A stretch of 15,437 bases of DNA from Sulfurimonas sp. UBA2011. GTDB lineage: Bacteria; Campylobacterota; Campylobacteria; Campylobacterales; Sulfurimonadaceae. Shown here piece after piece: positions 1-5,699 of this stretch (the stretch's first letter is position 1; each line of letters opens with the position of its first letter). A model generated the notes under the pieces. The model saw only the letters and a list, made by a program, of their open reading frames with translations, did not search any database and was not told the origin of the DNA. Made by a program: the position numbers and the translations under genes. Where the stretch lies: NCBI GenBank assembly GCA_002335055.1, contig DDCH01000015.1, positions 1-15,437 of the forward strand, read 5' to 3'.

Positions 1-24
1 GTTCAAGTCCTCTCATCCGCACCA
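1..24 (+). tRNA. 3' end of a tRNA gene, probably tRNA-Leu (partial, cut by window start)
   Basis: The first bases hold the end of the T-arm: a T-loop of the TTCAAGT type at 2-8, the 3' T-stem strand CCTCT, then the acceptor strand CATCCGC at 14-20, discriminator A at 21 and an encoded CCA at 22-24. The matching 5' acceptor strand would read GCGGATG, and GTTCAAGTC in the T-arm is typical of bacterial leucine tRNAs, so tRNA-Leu is the best guess. The anticodon lies outside the window. An integrase-like stub lies 46 bases downstream, as expected if this tRNA 3' end served as an integration site. Confidence 0.88.
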
Positions 25-69
25 TAAATATACTTAAAACAACCAACAAAAATATTACTGAAAACTCTA

Positions 70-258
70 ATGAAGCCCAATAATAAGGGACTAATAGACA
101 CTTCTACTGATGAGTATAAATCAACTAAAAATTACAATTGTGAAACTTATGATATATACTACTTTTCAATACGAGTTGGAAAACAGGTTATAAGAAAATC
201 TCTACATACTTATAATAAAACTTTAGCTATCATAATAAAATTATACCCCCCCTATTAA
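70..258 (+). pseudogene. N-terminal stub of a tRNA-associated tyrosine integrase (truncated)
   Basis: This 62-codon frame resembles the amino-terminal DNA-binding part of phage or island tyrosine recombinases. Residues 29-45 (YYFSIRVGKQVIRKSLH) fit the usual pattern of an aromatic pair, a basic strand, then RKSL followed by 'T.NK..A', which leads into a helix. Complete integrases run to about 400 residues. Here the frame stops just after a run of seven C (246-252), and the R-H-R-Y catalytic domain is absent. There is no clear ribosome binding site. Position directly after a tRNA supports an integrase remnant. The match is by eye over a short stretch, so a small unrelated protein is not excluded. 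Confidence 0.5.
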
Positions 259-267
259 AGGATATTA

Positions 268-1224
268 GTGAATAATCAACAAATACAACACATTGAAGAA
301 GATGAAATAGATTTAAGAGAACTTTGGAAAATAATTGCTAAAAGAAAATATCTAATAATTATACTTACTATTGCTATTACTCTTTTAGCAGGAGTATATG
401 TCTTTTCAGCAACACCTATGTATGAAGCAAGAGCACTTATAGAAATAGGTAATTATAATAATAATAATAATAATAATAAGGTTCTACTTAATAATCCTTC
501 TCAACTTTCACAAAAGTTAGCTGTAATTTTTATTGATACACAAAAAAGTATTAAAGATAAAAAAGCTGAAATACTATCAATTACTGTTCCTAAAAAAGCA
601 AAAAAATTCAATGAAATAAAATCAATTGCCACATCTAATCAACTGGCATCAAATGAACTGAACAAAATTATTTCATATATACAACAAGAAGATAATTTAA
701 TTCTTAAAGATGTTAAAAATAGAAGAGAGTTAGAAATAAGAAATATTGAAACTAAAATATCAAATATTCAAAATAAAGAAGTTTCTTTAATTGATAAAAA
801 AATCACTCTTCAAACTAAAAGATTAAATGAGTATGCTATACAATTAAGAAATATTACAAATAATATAAATAAAATAAGCACAAAGAACCCAACTCTTGCT
901 GCTCTTTTGATTATGCAACAAAATAATATCTCAGATAGCATTTTCGATATAGACAACAACATAATATATTTAAAAAATAAGAAAGATATACTCATATCAA
1001 CATCAGTTAATGAATTAATAGAAAAAAAGAACTTAGTTAAATCTATGCTTCTTCCTTATAAGTATAGAAGTTCTCAGGTAGTTGCTAAAATAATCACTAA
1101 TGATGCTCCAGTAAAACCAAAAAAGAAACTAATAGTGGTTGTTGCCTTTATAACTGGATTAATACTATCTATATTTTTAGTTTTCTTTTTAGACTTTATT
1201 TCTAAAAACAAAGAGGAAAATTAA
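268..1224 (+). CDS. Wzz-type polysaccharide chain-length determinant (polysaccharide co-polymerase)
   Basis: Inner-membrane protein expected to control chain length of O-antigen or exopolysaccharide, working with a Wzy polymerase. The layout is that of Wzz/PCP proteins: a short cytoplasmic start with IDLRELWKII at 14-23, a first membrane helix at about 28-47, a long polar and partly coiled-coil periplasmic region (about 100-275), a proline/lysine-rich approach (PVKPKKK near 281-287) and a second membrane helix at about 288-310. The 318-residue length is normal. The start is GTG at 268 with AAAGGA at 257-262. Residues 64-70 are seven asparagines encoded by an (AAT)7 tract. No kinase domain follows, so it is not a Wzc-type fusion. 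The stretch is visibly more AT-rich than the window's housekeeping genes. No glycosyltransferase, flippase or polymerase gene lies nearby, so it is an orphan here. The next reading frame overlaps its stop by one base and is broken by an insertion sequence. Confidence 0.82.
   Translation: MNNQQIQHIEEDEIDLRELWKIIAKRKYLIIILTIAITLLAGVYVFSATPMYEARALIEIGNYNNNNNNNKVLLNNPSQLSQKLAVIFIDTQKSIKDKKAEILSITVPKKAKKFNEIKSIATSNQLASNELNKIISYIQQEDNLILKDVKNRRELEIRNIETKISNIQNKEVSLIDKKITLQTKRLNEYAIQLRNITNNINKISTKNPTLAALLIMQQNNISDSIFDIDNNIIYLKNKKDILISTSVNELIEKKNLVKSMLLPYKYRSSQVVAKIITNDAPVKPKKKLIVVVAFITGLILSIFLVFFLDFISKNKEEN
457..477 (+). repeat. (AAT)7 trinucleotide tract inside the Wzz-like gene
   Basis: Seven uninterrupted AAT units follow AAT-TAT and encode seven asparagines just after the first periplasmic strand of the protein. 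Because the unit is three bases, gain or loss of units would change only the number of Asn residues and leave the frame open. Confidence 0.9.
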
Positions 1225-1247
1225 TGAAGCTTTACCTATATGTGTAA
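1224..1247 (+). pseudogene. Start of a gene truncated by the insertion sequence
   Basis: An ATG at 1224 overlaps the stop of the Wzz-like gene by one base (TTAATG) and has a good Shine-Dalgarno, AGAGGA at 1212-1217, six bases upstream. The frame reads M-K-L-Y-L-Y, then enters the left end of the IS at 1242 and stops at 1245-1247 within the terminal repeat. The arrangement is that of a translationally coupled operon gene cut after six native codons. Nothing resembling its continuation occurs beyond the right end of the IS (2443 onward). Its identity cannot be told from six residues; a polysaccharide export or assembly gene would be the natural neighbour of wzz. Confidence 0.6.
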
Positions 1248-1286
1248 GCCTCCCCTTAAACCATACTAGTTTAAACGGAATAATTC
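1242..1286. repeat. Left terminal inverted repeat of the IS
   Basis: Pairs with 2398-2442. It is perfect over the outer 14 bases, mismatched between about 1256 and 1272, and perfect again over 1273-1286 (AAACGGAATAATTC). The inner block overlaps the 3' end of orfB (stop at 1271-1273). Confidence 0.9.
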
Positions 1287-2131
1287 ATCTCTAAATGATA
1301 CTTATCTAAATATTCAATAGGGCTTAATTTGCCTAAAGTTGAGTGAGGTCTGTAATTATTATAGTCATAAATCCACTCTTCAGTCATAATTTTTACCTCT
1401 GCCAATGTGTCAAAAAGATAAGCATTGAAAAATTCTCTTCTCATTGATCCATTAAGTCGCTCCATTCTAGAGTTCTGAGTTGGTGACCCAGGCTGAATAA
1501 ATTTAAGCTCAATTGAGTGAATATAACACCACTGTTCAAGTTTATATGAGATAAACTCTGGACCATTGTCAACTCTAATAGATTTAGGTTTTCCTCGAAA
1601 TTCAACAGCTCTTACAAGTACTTGAATGACTTTATCAGCTGGCAGTGATACACCAACTTCAAATTCTATAAACTCACGATTGAACTCATCCATAATATTT
1701 AGTATACGGTAACGCTTGCCACCAAAAAGAGTATTGGATATAAAGTCCATTGACCACTGTTCATTAGGTTCGAACAAATCCTGTAAAGGATGTTGAACTC
1801 TTGCAGGTATTCTCTTCTTCGTTCTCTTTTTGAAGTTCAGTCCTAATGCCTTATAGACACGATACACACGTTTATGATTCCAAGTAAAGCCTTTCTTCCT
1901 CAAACGATTAAAGAGCAGCCAAAAACCATTTCTTGGATGCTTCTCAACAAGATTATTAAATGCATCAATGATGGGACTATCATCTTTAATCTTCTTCTCG
2001 TAGTAATATGTTGATTTACTTAAAGTAAGAGCTTGACAAGCCTGATTGATACTTAAAAAATAGTGCTGAACTATATATGTAATAAGCTCTTTTTTTTCAT
2101 CAGGCTTTAGAGCTAATTTTCGATAACATCT
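1271..2131 (-). CDS. IS3-family transposase OrfB (DDE integrase domain)
   Basis: Catalytic subunit of the transposase. From the TTG at 1903 the frame gives 210 residues with Asp53 (WSMDF), Asp112 (RVDNGPEF) and Glu148 (NSRMERLNG). The spacing between the second Asp and the Glu is 35 residues, the DD(35)E arrangement of IS3 enzymes. The same frame stays open upstream to 2131 and reads KPDEKKELI, then NQACQALTLSKSTYYYEKK, the usual HTH_21 N-terminal region, up to HPRNGFW. That gives about 286 residues, normal for full OrfB. The upstream part has no ATG, GTG or TTG codon, so full OrfB would be made only as an OrfAB fusion by a -1 shift in the overlap at 2131-2113. The overlap does not contain the common A6G slippery heptamer. 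The DDE triad is intact, but orfA is broken. Confidence 0.88.
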   Translation of the reverse strand, partial: RCYRKLALKPDEKKELITYIVQHYFLSINQACQALTLSKSTYYYEKKIKDDSPIIDAFNNLVEKHPRNGFWLLFNRLRKKGFTWNHKRVYRVYKALGLNFKKRTKKRIPARVQHPLQDLFEPNEQWSMDFISNTLFGGKRYRILNIMDEFNREFIEFEVGVSLPADKVIQVLVRAVEFRGKPKSIRVDNGPEFISYKLEQWCYIHSIELKFIQPGSPTQNSRMERLNGSMRREFFNAYLFDTLAEVKIMTEEWIYDYNNYRPHSTLGKLSPIEYLDKYHLEMNYSV

Positions 2132-2373
2132 TTAAGTGCATCATTTACTAGTGTCATCTCTGTATAAAGCTATTTAAGCTTGGCATTCTCTTTTTCTAGC
2201 TCTCTCATCCGTTTGACATCACCAGTTTCCATACCGCTGTATTTCCGTTTCCACTTATAATATGTGTCTTTACTAACACCTTTATCTCTCAGAGTTTCTA
2301 CTACTGGTGAACCATCTTCAATCTCTTTAAGAATCTCTATTATCTGCTTCTCACTAAACTTACTTTTTCGCAT
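2113..2373 (-). pseudogene. IS3-family transposase OrfA interrupted by an amber codon
   Basis: The helix-turn-helix subunit that binds the IS ends. The frame begins RKSKFSEKQIIEILKEIE and continues through GVSKDTYYKWKRKYSGME to a leucine-zipper-like ELEKENAKLK, classic for IS407-type OrfA. A TAG at 2172-2170 (codon 68) stops it. Beyond the TAG the same frame continues with LYTEMTLVNDALKDVIEN and ends at 2113-2115, which would give the normal total of about 86 residues. The TAG most simply comes from a CAG or CGG/AGG codon. Termination here would also prevent the frameshift needed for OrfAB, since the overlap with orfB lies downstream. Confidence 0.88.
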
Positions 2374-2397
2374 AAATACTTCTGATTTATTTTATCA

Positions 2398-2442
2398 GAA
2401 TTATTCCGTTTTTAGTAGTCTAGTTCTTGGGGAGGCTTACAC
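2398..2442. repeat. Right terminal inverted repeat of the IS
   Basis: Reverse complement of the left repeat, with identical outer 14-base and inner 14-base blocks. It lies upstream of orfA (start 2371-2373) and probably overlaps the transposase promoter. Confidence 0.9.
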
Positions 2443-2513
2443 TTGTTTATAGTCTAACTTAATTATAAAATAAACAATCACTTTAAATATTTAATTACAT
2501 CACAGAAAAATTC

Positions 2514-2522
2514 TGCTAGAAT
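2514..2522 (+). promoter_or_regulatory. Extended -10 promoter for the 2552 gene
   Basis: TGCTAGAAT is a good extended -10 box in an AT-rich stretch. Transcription would start near 2529, leaving a leader of about 23 bases before the ATG at 2552 but only about 8 before the ATG at 2537. This favours the downstream start. Confidence 0.5.
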
Positions 2523-2551
2523 ACGAAAAAATTATTATGAGGCTTCAAAAT

Positions 2552-3145
2552 ATGGCTGAACAAAAAAGAAAAAGATATTTAGAATTGCAGATGGAAGAGC
2601 TAAAAGAAGCTCATGCTGATAATATCGCACAAAATTCTGGGGTAAAAAAAGTAAACCCTAATCACAATGCTAAAAATGCAGCAATTGCTGAAATGTATAA
2701 TGATGCAGCAGAGTATGAAGCGGACTTAAAATGTTTTGAAGATGAGTTATTTTTAGTAAATAAACATTCATTTGCAGATATTGCAACTGAGATGCATAAC
2801 GCTTTTCCAAAAGAAGATGAAAGAGACTTCTTAGCAGAACTAAACACTATTGTTGAACTTGGTTGGACAGACTTGGTTGAAGTTCAAAAAACGCATCCTC
2901 TAGAGCAGTTAGAACTTATCAAAGCAACAGATTTTACTGAAGTTATCGAAGTTTTTAATGCAAAGTTTCCTGATTATACGGGTGATTTTGAAGCTGAAGC
3001 TAGAGTATTTTTAGCACAAAGATGGGAACGTATTATCAACATAAAAAAAGAGCATATCAAACAAGAACTATATGAGATAAATACTTCTGGTTTAAAAGCA
3101 AAGTATGTTAAAAGAGTGTATCAGAAGTATCATGGCCTAGTTTAA
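2552..3145 (+). CDS. Unrecognised charged, probably cytoplasmic protein (197 aa)
   Basis: I do not recognise a family. The ATG at 2552 is chosen over the in-frame ATG at 2537 because TGAGG at 2538-2542 lies nine bases before it, while the upstream ATG has no Shine-Dalgarno and would sit almost at the mRNA 5' end. The product starts MAEQKRKRYLELQMEELKEA, a lysine/glutamate-rich helix. It is mostly helical and acidic, has no signal peptide or membrane segment, and holds a single Cys. It ends with a basic helix (LKAKYVKRVYQKYHG). Codon use looks like the housekeeping genes of the window and unlike the AT-rich island to the left. It appears monocistronic, with its own promoter and a hairpin at the stop. 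Function unknown. Confidence 0.8.
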   Translation: MAEQKRKRYLELQMEELKEAHADNIAQNSGVKKVNPNHNAKNAAIAEMYNDAAEYEADLKCFEDELFLVNKHSFADIATEMHNAFPKEDERDFLAELNTIVELGWTDLVEVQKTHPLEQLELIKATDFTEVIEVFNAKFPDYTGDFEAEARVFLAQRWERIINIKKEHIKQELYEINTSGLKAKYVKRVYQKYHGLV

Positions 3146-3160
3146 AGCCATGATATTTTA
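3128..3160 (+). terminator. Probable intrinsic terminator overlapping the stop of the 2552 gene
   Basis: A perfect 9-bp stem (TATCATGGC at 3128-3136 with GCCATGATA at 3147-3155) and a 10-base loop are followed by TTTTA. The loop contains the TAA stop codon. The T-tract is short, so efficiency may be modest. It also lies between two convergent genes. Confidence 0.6.
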
Positions 3161-3165
3161 AGTAC

Positions 3166-3636
3166 TTACTGTTTAGCTTCGAACTCTACTTCATCTAAAG
3201 AAAACTTCTCTAGTTTTTCTAAAATCCATTCACGAACCTTAGGATTTTTATCTACATAAAAATAAATTGACCCACCCTCTTCATCGTTTCTTATGAGTAG
3301 ACTACTTTTATTTTCCATTTCCCAAGCACTTAAATTGTTATACTGAACATACTCTTTATCTAGTACATAACTTTGAAGTATTATCTCTTTTTCAAGAGAG
3401 TAAAAAAGAAATCTTTTTGAGGCTACATCATCTATTTTTACTGGAATTTCAGAGCTTAGTTTGTAAAGTTTATACTCAAACTTTTCTAAAAGTTCTGATA
3501 CAAACTCTTTAGTCCATATCATTACTTTTTTCATACATTTTTTTGTATCAGGGTCTGTATTATCTCTATCTAAATAGCTCGTATTGTAATCTTTACAGAT
3601 ATTACTATAGTCTATTCCTATTCCAATAATACTCAT
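3166..3636 (-). CDS. Unrecognised soluble protein (156 aa), second gene of a two-gene unit
   Basis: No family recognised. It begins MSIIGIGIDYSNICKDYNTS and has an acidic-to-neutral middle with alternating strands and helices. The central segment KRFLFYSLEKEIILQSYVLD and the end NPKVREWILEKLEKFSLDEV look like a small compact alpha/beta protein. No signal peptide and no transmembrane helix are seen. Its start follows the stop of the MOSC-like gene after three bases, so the two are surely cotranscribed and may act together. The ribosome site is unclear: TAAGG lies too near the ATG, and GAAG about eight bases upstream is possible. Confidence 0.72.
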   Translation of the reverse strand: MSIIGIGIDYSNICKDYNTSYLDRDNTDPDTKKCMKKVMIWTKEFVSELLEKFEYKLYKLSSEIPVKIDDVASKRFLFYSLEKEIILQSYVLDKEYVQYNNLSAWEMENKSSLLIRNDEEGGSIYFYVDKNPKVREWILEKLEKFSLDEVEFEAKQ

Positions 3637-3639
3637 GCC

Positions 3640-4089
3640 TTAAGCTTCTTTTATAACTTTAACATCACTTCCAACAGCAATACTACCATAGTCAATAGGT
3701 GCAATAATAAGACCGCGTTGTTTTTCTAAAAGTTCTGGAAGTTCTGGTGCAAATGCATAAAGATAACGGTAGTCTTCACATAAACCTCTTACTTCAAAAA
3801 TAGCATCACCGATTTCGATAATTGAACCAGCTTTAAGGTGATAAAGGTCAACATCAACAAAAATATCTTCCATTAAAACACCATCACCAAGAACGAGTTC
3901 TGCTTCTTCTATGATGTCATAACTCTTTTTACAAACTAAAACCATAGTAAAATCTACAGTATCTTCATAATCTCTACTACCAACAATCCCACTTGGATCA
4001 CAATCCAAATCATCAACCTGCATTCGGTGACCTGCACGTATCATATCTGGGAGAATCATATATAACGAGAGTACTTTTCCATTTTCCAT
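3640..4089 (-). CDS. MOSC-domain-like protein (149 aa)
   Basis: The order of elements fits a small MOSC domain, the fold of molybdenum-cofactor sulfurase C-termini and of YiiM-like proteins. It has GIVGSRDYEDT at 34-44 (compare G-I-x-G-D-R), a strand and helix TMVLVCKKSYDIIEEAEL, then LMEDIFVDVDLYHLKAGSIIEIGDAIFEV in place of the usual 'GEN..v.g.dl..l..Gd.l.iG.a.lev'. A cysteine follows at 104, where MOSC proteins carry their conserved Cys, and a last strand SIAVGSDVKVI closes it. It is close to a minimal MOSC length. The known chemistry involves handling activated sulfur or oxidised substrates near molybdopterin, but this protein's substrate is unknown. AAAGGA lies six bases before the ATG. 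It is the first gene of a unit with the 3166 gene. The assignment rests on pattern, not on an alignment search. Confidence 0.6.
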   Translation of the reverse strand: MENGKVLSLYMILPDMIRAGHRMQVDDLDCDPSGIVGSRDYEDTVDFTMVLVCKKSYDIIEEAELVLGDGVLMEDIFVDVDLYHLKAGSIIEIGDAIFEVRGLCEDYRYLYAFAPELPELLEKQRGLIIAPIDYGSIAVGSDVKVIKEA

Positions 4090-4127
4090 ATTTTTTCCTT
4101 TATTTTCATAAGTTTATAATTTGCGCG

Positions 4128-4136
4128 ATAATAGCA
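4128..4136 (-). promoter_or_regulatory. Extended -10 promoter for the MOSC-like operon
   Basis: On the minus strand the sequence reads GCTTATTTATGCTATTATC. The TGCTATTAT box gives a start near 4121 and a leader of roughly 30 bases to the ATG at 4089. The same CTTATTT-TGCTAT pattern precedes two other minus-strand genes in this window. Confidence 0.5.
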
Positions 4137-4181
4137 TAAATAAGCTGTCTATCTATGTAGATTCGCTTTTAAGTTTTATCT

Positions 4182-5444
4182 TTATAATAATCCTAAGAGT
4201 GCTATAAAAAGAACAGGTGGTGTTATAACTAACCCTACTTTCATGTACTCTATCCAGCCAATTTTTACACCCTTTTGTGCTAGTACATGTAACCAAAGAA
4301 GTGTTGCTAACGAGCCTATAGGCGTCATTTTGGGTCCTAGGTTTGAACCTAAAATATTTGCATATACTAAAGCTTCGTTTCCAGCATATCCTACCTTGTC
4401 TATCGCAATATCCATAATCATAATCGTAGGCATGTTATTCATCACTGAAGAGATAAACGCAGAGAGGAATCCTGTTCCGATGATAGCTACAGTTGTTCCT
4501 TGAGTCTGAAGTTCAACTATCCAAGAAGCGATTATATCTGTTAGCCCAGCATTTTTAAGACCATATACAACTACATAAAGGCCAATACTAAACCATACTA
4601 TCTGCCATGGTGCATTTTTTATAGTCTCTAGTGGTTTTACTGCCTTGTAGTAGTTTGCTATCGCTAAGAAGAGTAAAGCACCACCTAGAGCAAAAACTGA
4701 GATAGGTAAATCATACATATCCCCTATAAAATAACCGAGCATTAAAAGAGTTAAGAAAAACCAAGAGAGTCTGAACATGGTCTTATTTTTGATAACACTT
4801 GAAGCCTCCGGTAGTTCATCTACATCAACTGTGAGTGGAATATCTTTTCGGAAATAAATAAAAAGAACAACTATTGAAGCTAGTATTGAAAGGATATTTG
4901 GTAAAAACATATTTTGCATATATTCTAAGAAACCGATGTTAAAGTAACCGGCTGTCACAATGTTTGTAAGGTTTGAAATAACTAAAGGATTTGAAGCACT
5001 GTCCCCTATAAAACCACCTGCCATAAGAAACGCAAAAATTGCTAGTGGTTTCATCTTTAAGTACTTCATCTTAGCAAGTAAGATGGGGGTTAAAATAAGT
5101 GCAGCTCCATCATTTGCAAAAAATGCTGAGACTAGAGCCCCTAAAAGTAAAATATAAATAAAAAGTTTTACTCCATTTCCTCCACTGAGTTTAGCCATTT
5201 TAATAGCAGCCCACTCAAAAAAGCCTATCTCGTCTAAAACCATAGAGAGAATGATAATACCTATAAATGCAAGTGTTGCATCCCAAACTATACTGGTTAC
5301 AGTAACTACATCTTCTAAACTCACTACTCCTATAAGAACAGCCGCAACTGCGCCAACAACTGCAGAAGTTCCTATCTGTAAACCACGAGGTTGCCAGATA
5401 ATGAAGACTAAAGTCACTAAAAAGAGGCTAAATGCTAAAATCAT
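4182..5444 (-). CDS. arsB: Arsenite efflux permease ArsB
   Basis: Inner-membrane carrier that exports arsenite or antimonite, alone or with an ArsA ATPase. The 420-residue sequence follows E. coli ArsB nearly throughout from memory: an N-terminal hydrophobic segment ending IIWQPRGLQIG, then NDGAALILTPI, DSASNPLVISNLTNIV, YFRKDIP, APWQIVWFSIGLYVVVYGLKNAGL, SSVMNNMPTIMI, and GSNLGPKMTPIGSLATLLWLH. About ten to twelve membrane helices are visible, with a polar cytoplasmic loop near 205-225. ATAGGAA lies seven bases before the ATG and an extended -10 box lies further upstream. No arsR, arsC or arsA gene is adjacent in the window, so it is a stand-alone gene, possibly constitutive. A related ArsB/NhaD-type transporter with another substrate is possible but less likely given the length of the motif matches. 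Confidence 0.92.
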   Translation of the reverse strand: MILAFSLFLVTLVFIIWQPRGLQIGTSAVVGAVAAVLIGVVSLEDVVTVTSIVWDATLAFIGIIILSMVLDEIGFFEWAAIKMAKLSGGNGVKLFIYILLLGALVSAFFANDGAALILTPILLAKMKYLKMKPLAIFAFLMAGGFIGDSASNPLVISNLTNIVTAGYFNIGFLEYMQNMFLPNILSILASIVVLFIYFRKDIPLTVDVDELPEASSVIKNKTMFRLSWFFLTLLMLGYFIGDMYDLPISVFALGGALLFLAIANYYKAVKPLETIKNAPWQIVWFSIGLYVVVYGLKNAGLTDIIASWIVELQTQGTTVAIIGTGFLSAFISSVMNNMPTIMIMDIAIDKVGYAGNEALVYANILGSNLGPKMTPIGSLATLLWLHVLAQKGVKIGWIEYMKVGLVITPPVLFIALLGLL

Positions 5445-5472
5445 AAATATTCCTATATATTGAATTAATGGA

Positions 5473-5481
5473 ACTATAGCA
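5473..5481 (-). promoter_or_regulatory. Extended -10 promoter for arsB
   Basis: The minus strand reads GCTTATTTTGCTATAGTTCC. The TGCTATAGT box is about 29 bases from the arsB ATG, allowing a leader of some 20 bases that contains ATAGGAA. It shares the CTTATTTTGCTATA block with the promoter of the HAD operon. Confidence 0.55.
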
Positions 5482-5591
5482 AAATAAGCTAATTAAAATC
5501 AATATATCTTGATGTTATCATCTTTTTGTTCTACTCCTTTTTTAGTCTTTCATGTTACCCTTAGGTCAAACTATTGGTAGAAGGAAAAAAG

Positions 5592-5693
5592 GTGAATGAT
5601 TTTTTTAAATATGGCGAGGAAGTAGTTGGATATGATGTCCGTGTTGTAAATGAACAAGAAGCTGCTGCGTTTGATAGTAACGACGACTTCTAG
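5592..5693 (+). CDS. Small ORF of 33 codons with strong ribosome binding site; possibly a truncated gene
   Basis: The GTG at 5592 is preceded by AAGGA (5581-5585) at a six-base spacing. The product MNDFFKYGEEVVGYDVRVVNEQ continues with Glu and three Ala, and ends in an acidic tail F-D-S-N-D-D-F. It has no hydrophobic segment. The start is reminiscent, from memory only, of the N-terminus of small membrane proteins (DUF4395-like) found in Campylobacterota. If so, the membrane part is missing and this is a 5' stub. Otherwise it is a genuine small acidic protein. It lies between divergent arsB and the convergent mutarotase gene. No clear promoter was identified. Confidence 0.5.
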   Translation: MNDFFKYGEEVVGYDVRVVNEQEAAAFDSNDDF

Positions 5694-5699
5694 TAGTCT

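Larger units (their letters stand above)
1242..2442 (-). mobile_element. IS3-family insertion sequence, IS407-like group, about 1.2 kb
   Basis: Two overlapping transposase frames (orfA 2373-2113, orfB 2131-1271) lie between long inverted terminal repeats. The 14 outermost bases match perfectly (GTGTAAGCCTCCCC at 1242-1255 against 2442-2429) and similarity continues, imperfectly, to 45 bp (1242-1286 and 2398-2442). With TG...CA ends the element would be 1243-2441. OrfA and OrfB sequence (WNHKRVYRVY, SMDF, VDNGPEF, PTQNSRMERLNG) place it in the IS3 family near IS407. No 3- or 4-bp direct repeat is visible at the flanks under any of the possible boundaries. OrfA carries a premature stop, so this copy is probably unable to move by itself. 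Confidence 0.93.

Noticed and set aside
1271..1903. OrfB as a stand-alone 210-residue protein starting at the TTG at 1903
   Set aside because: The same frame is open and family-like for another 76 codons upstream, so the TTG is internal. Full OrfB runs from the overlap with orfA.
2203..2212. CTCTCATCCG, which also occurs in the tRNA end at 10-19, as a possible att repeat
   Set aside because: It is a ten-base chance match inside conserved orfA coding sequence. The flanking bases differ and the IS boundaries are defined independently by the terminal repeats.
2537..2551. ATG at 2537 as the start of the unrecognised + strand gene
   Set aside because: It has no ribosome binding site and lies almost at the predicted mRNA 5' end. 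The ATG at 2552 has TGAGG at proper spacing.
4243..4503. Plus-strand reading frame of 86 codons antisense to arsB, and similar frames opposite other genes
   Set aside because: These are shadow frames of well-conserved genes. They lack ribosome sites and recognisable protein features.
5682..5699. Stem GACGACT / AGTAGTC at the end of the 33-codon ORF as a terminator
   Set aside because: The stem has a mismatch and a three-base loop and is followed by only three T, too weak to support.
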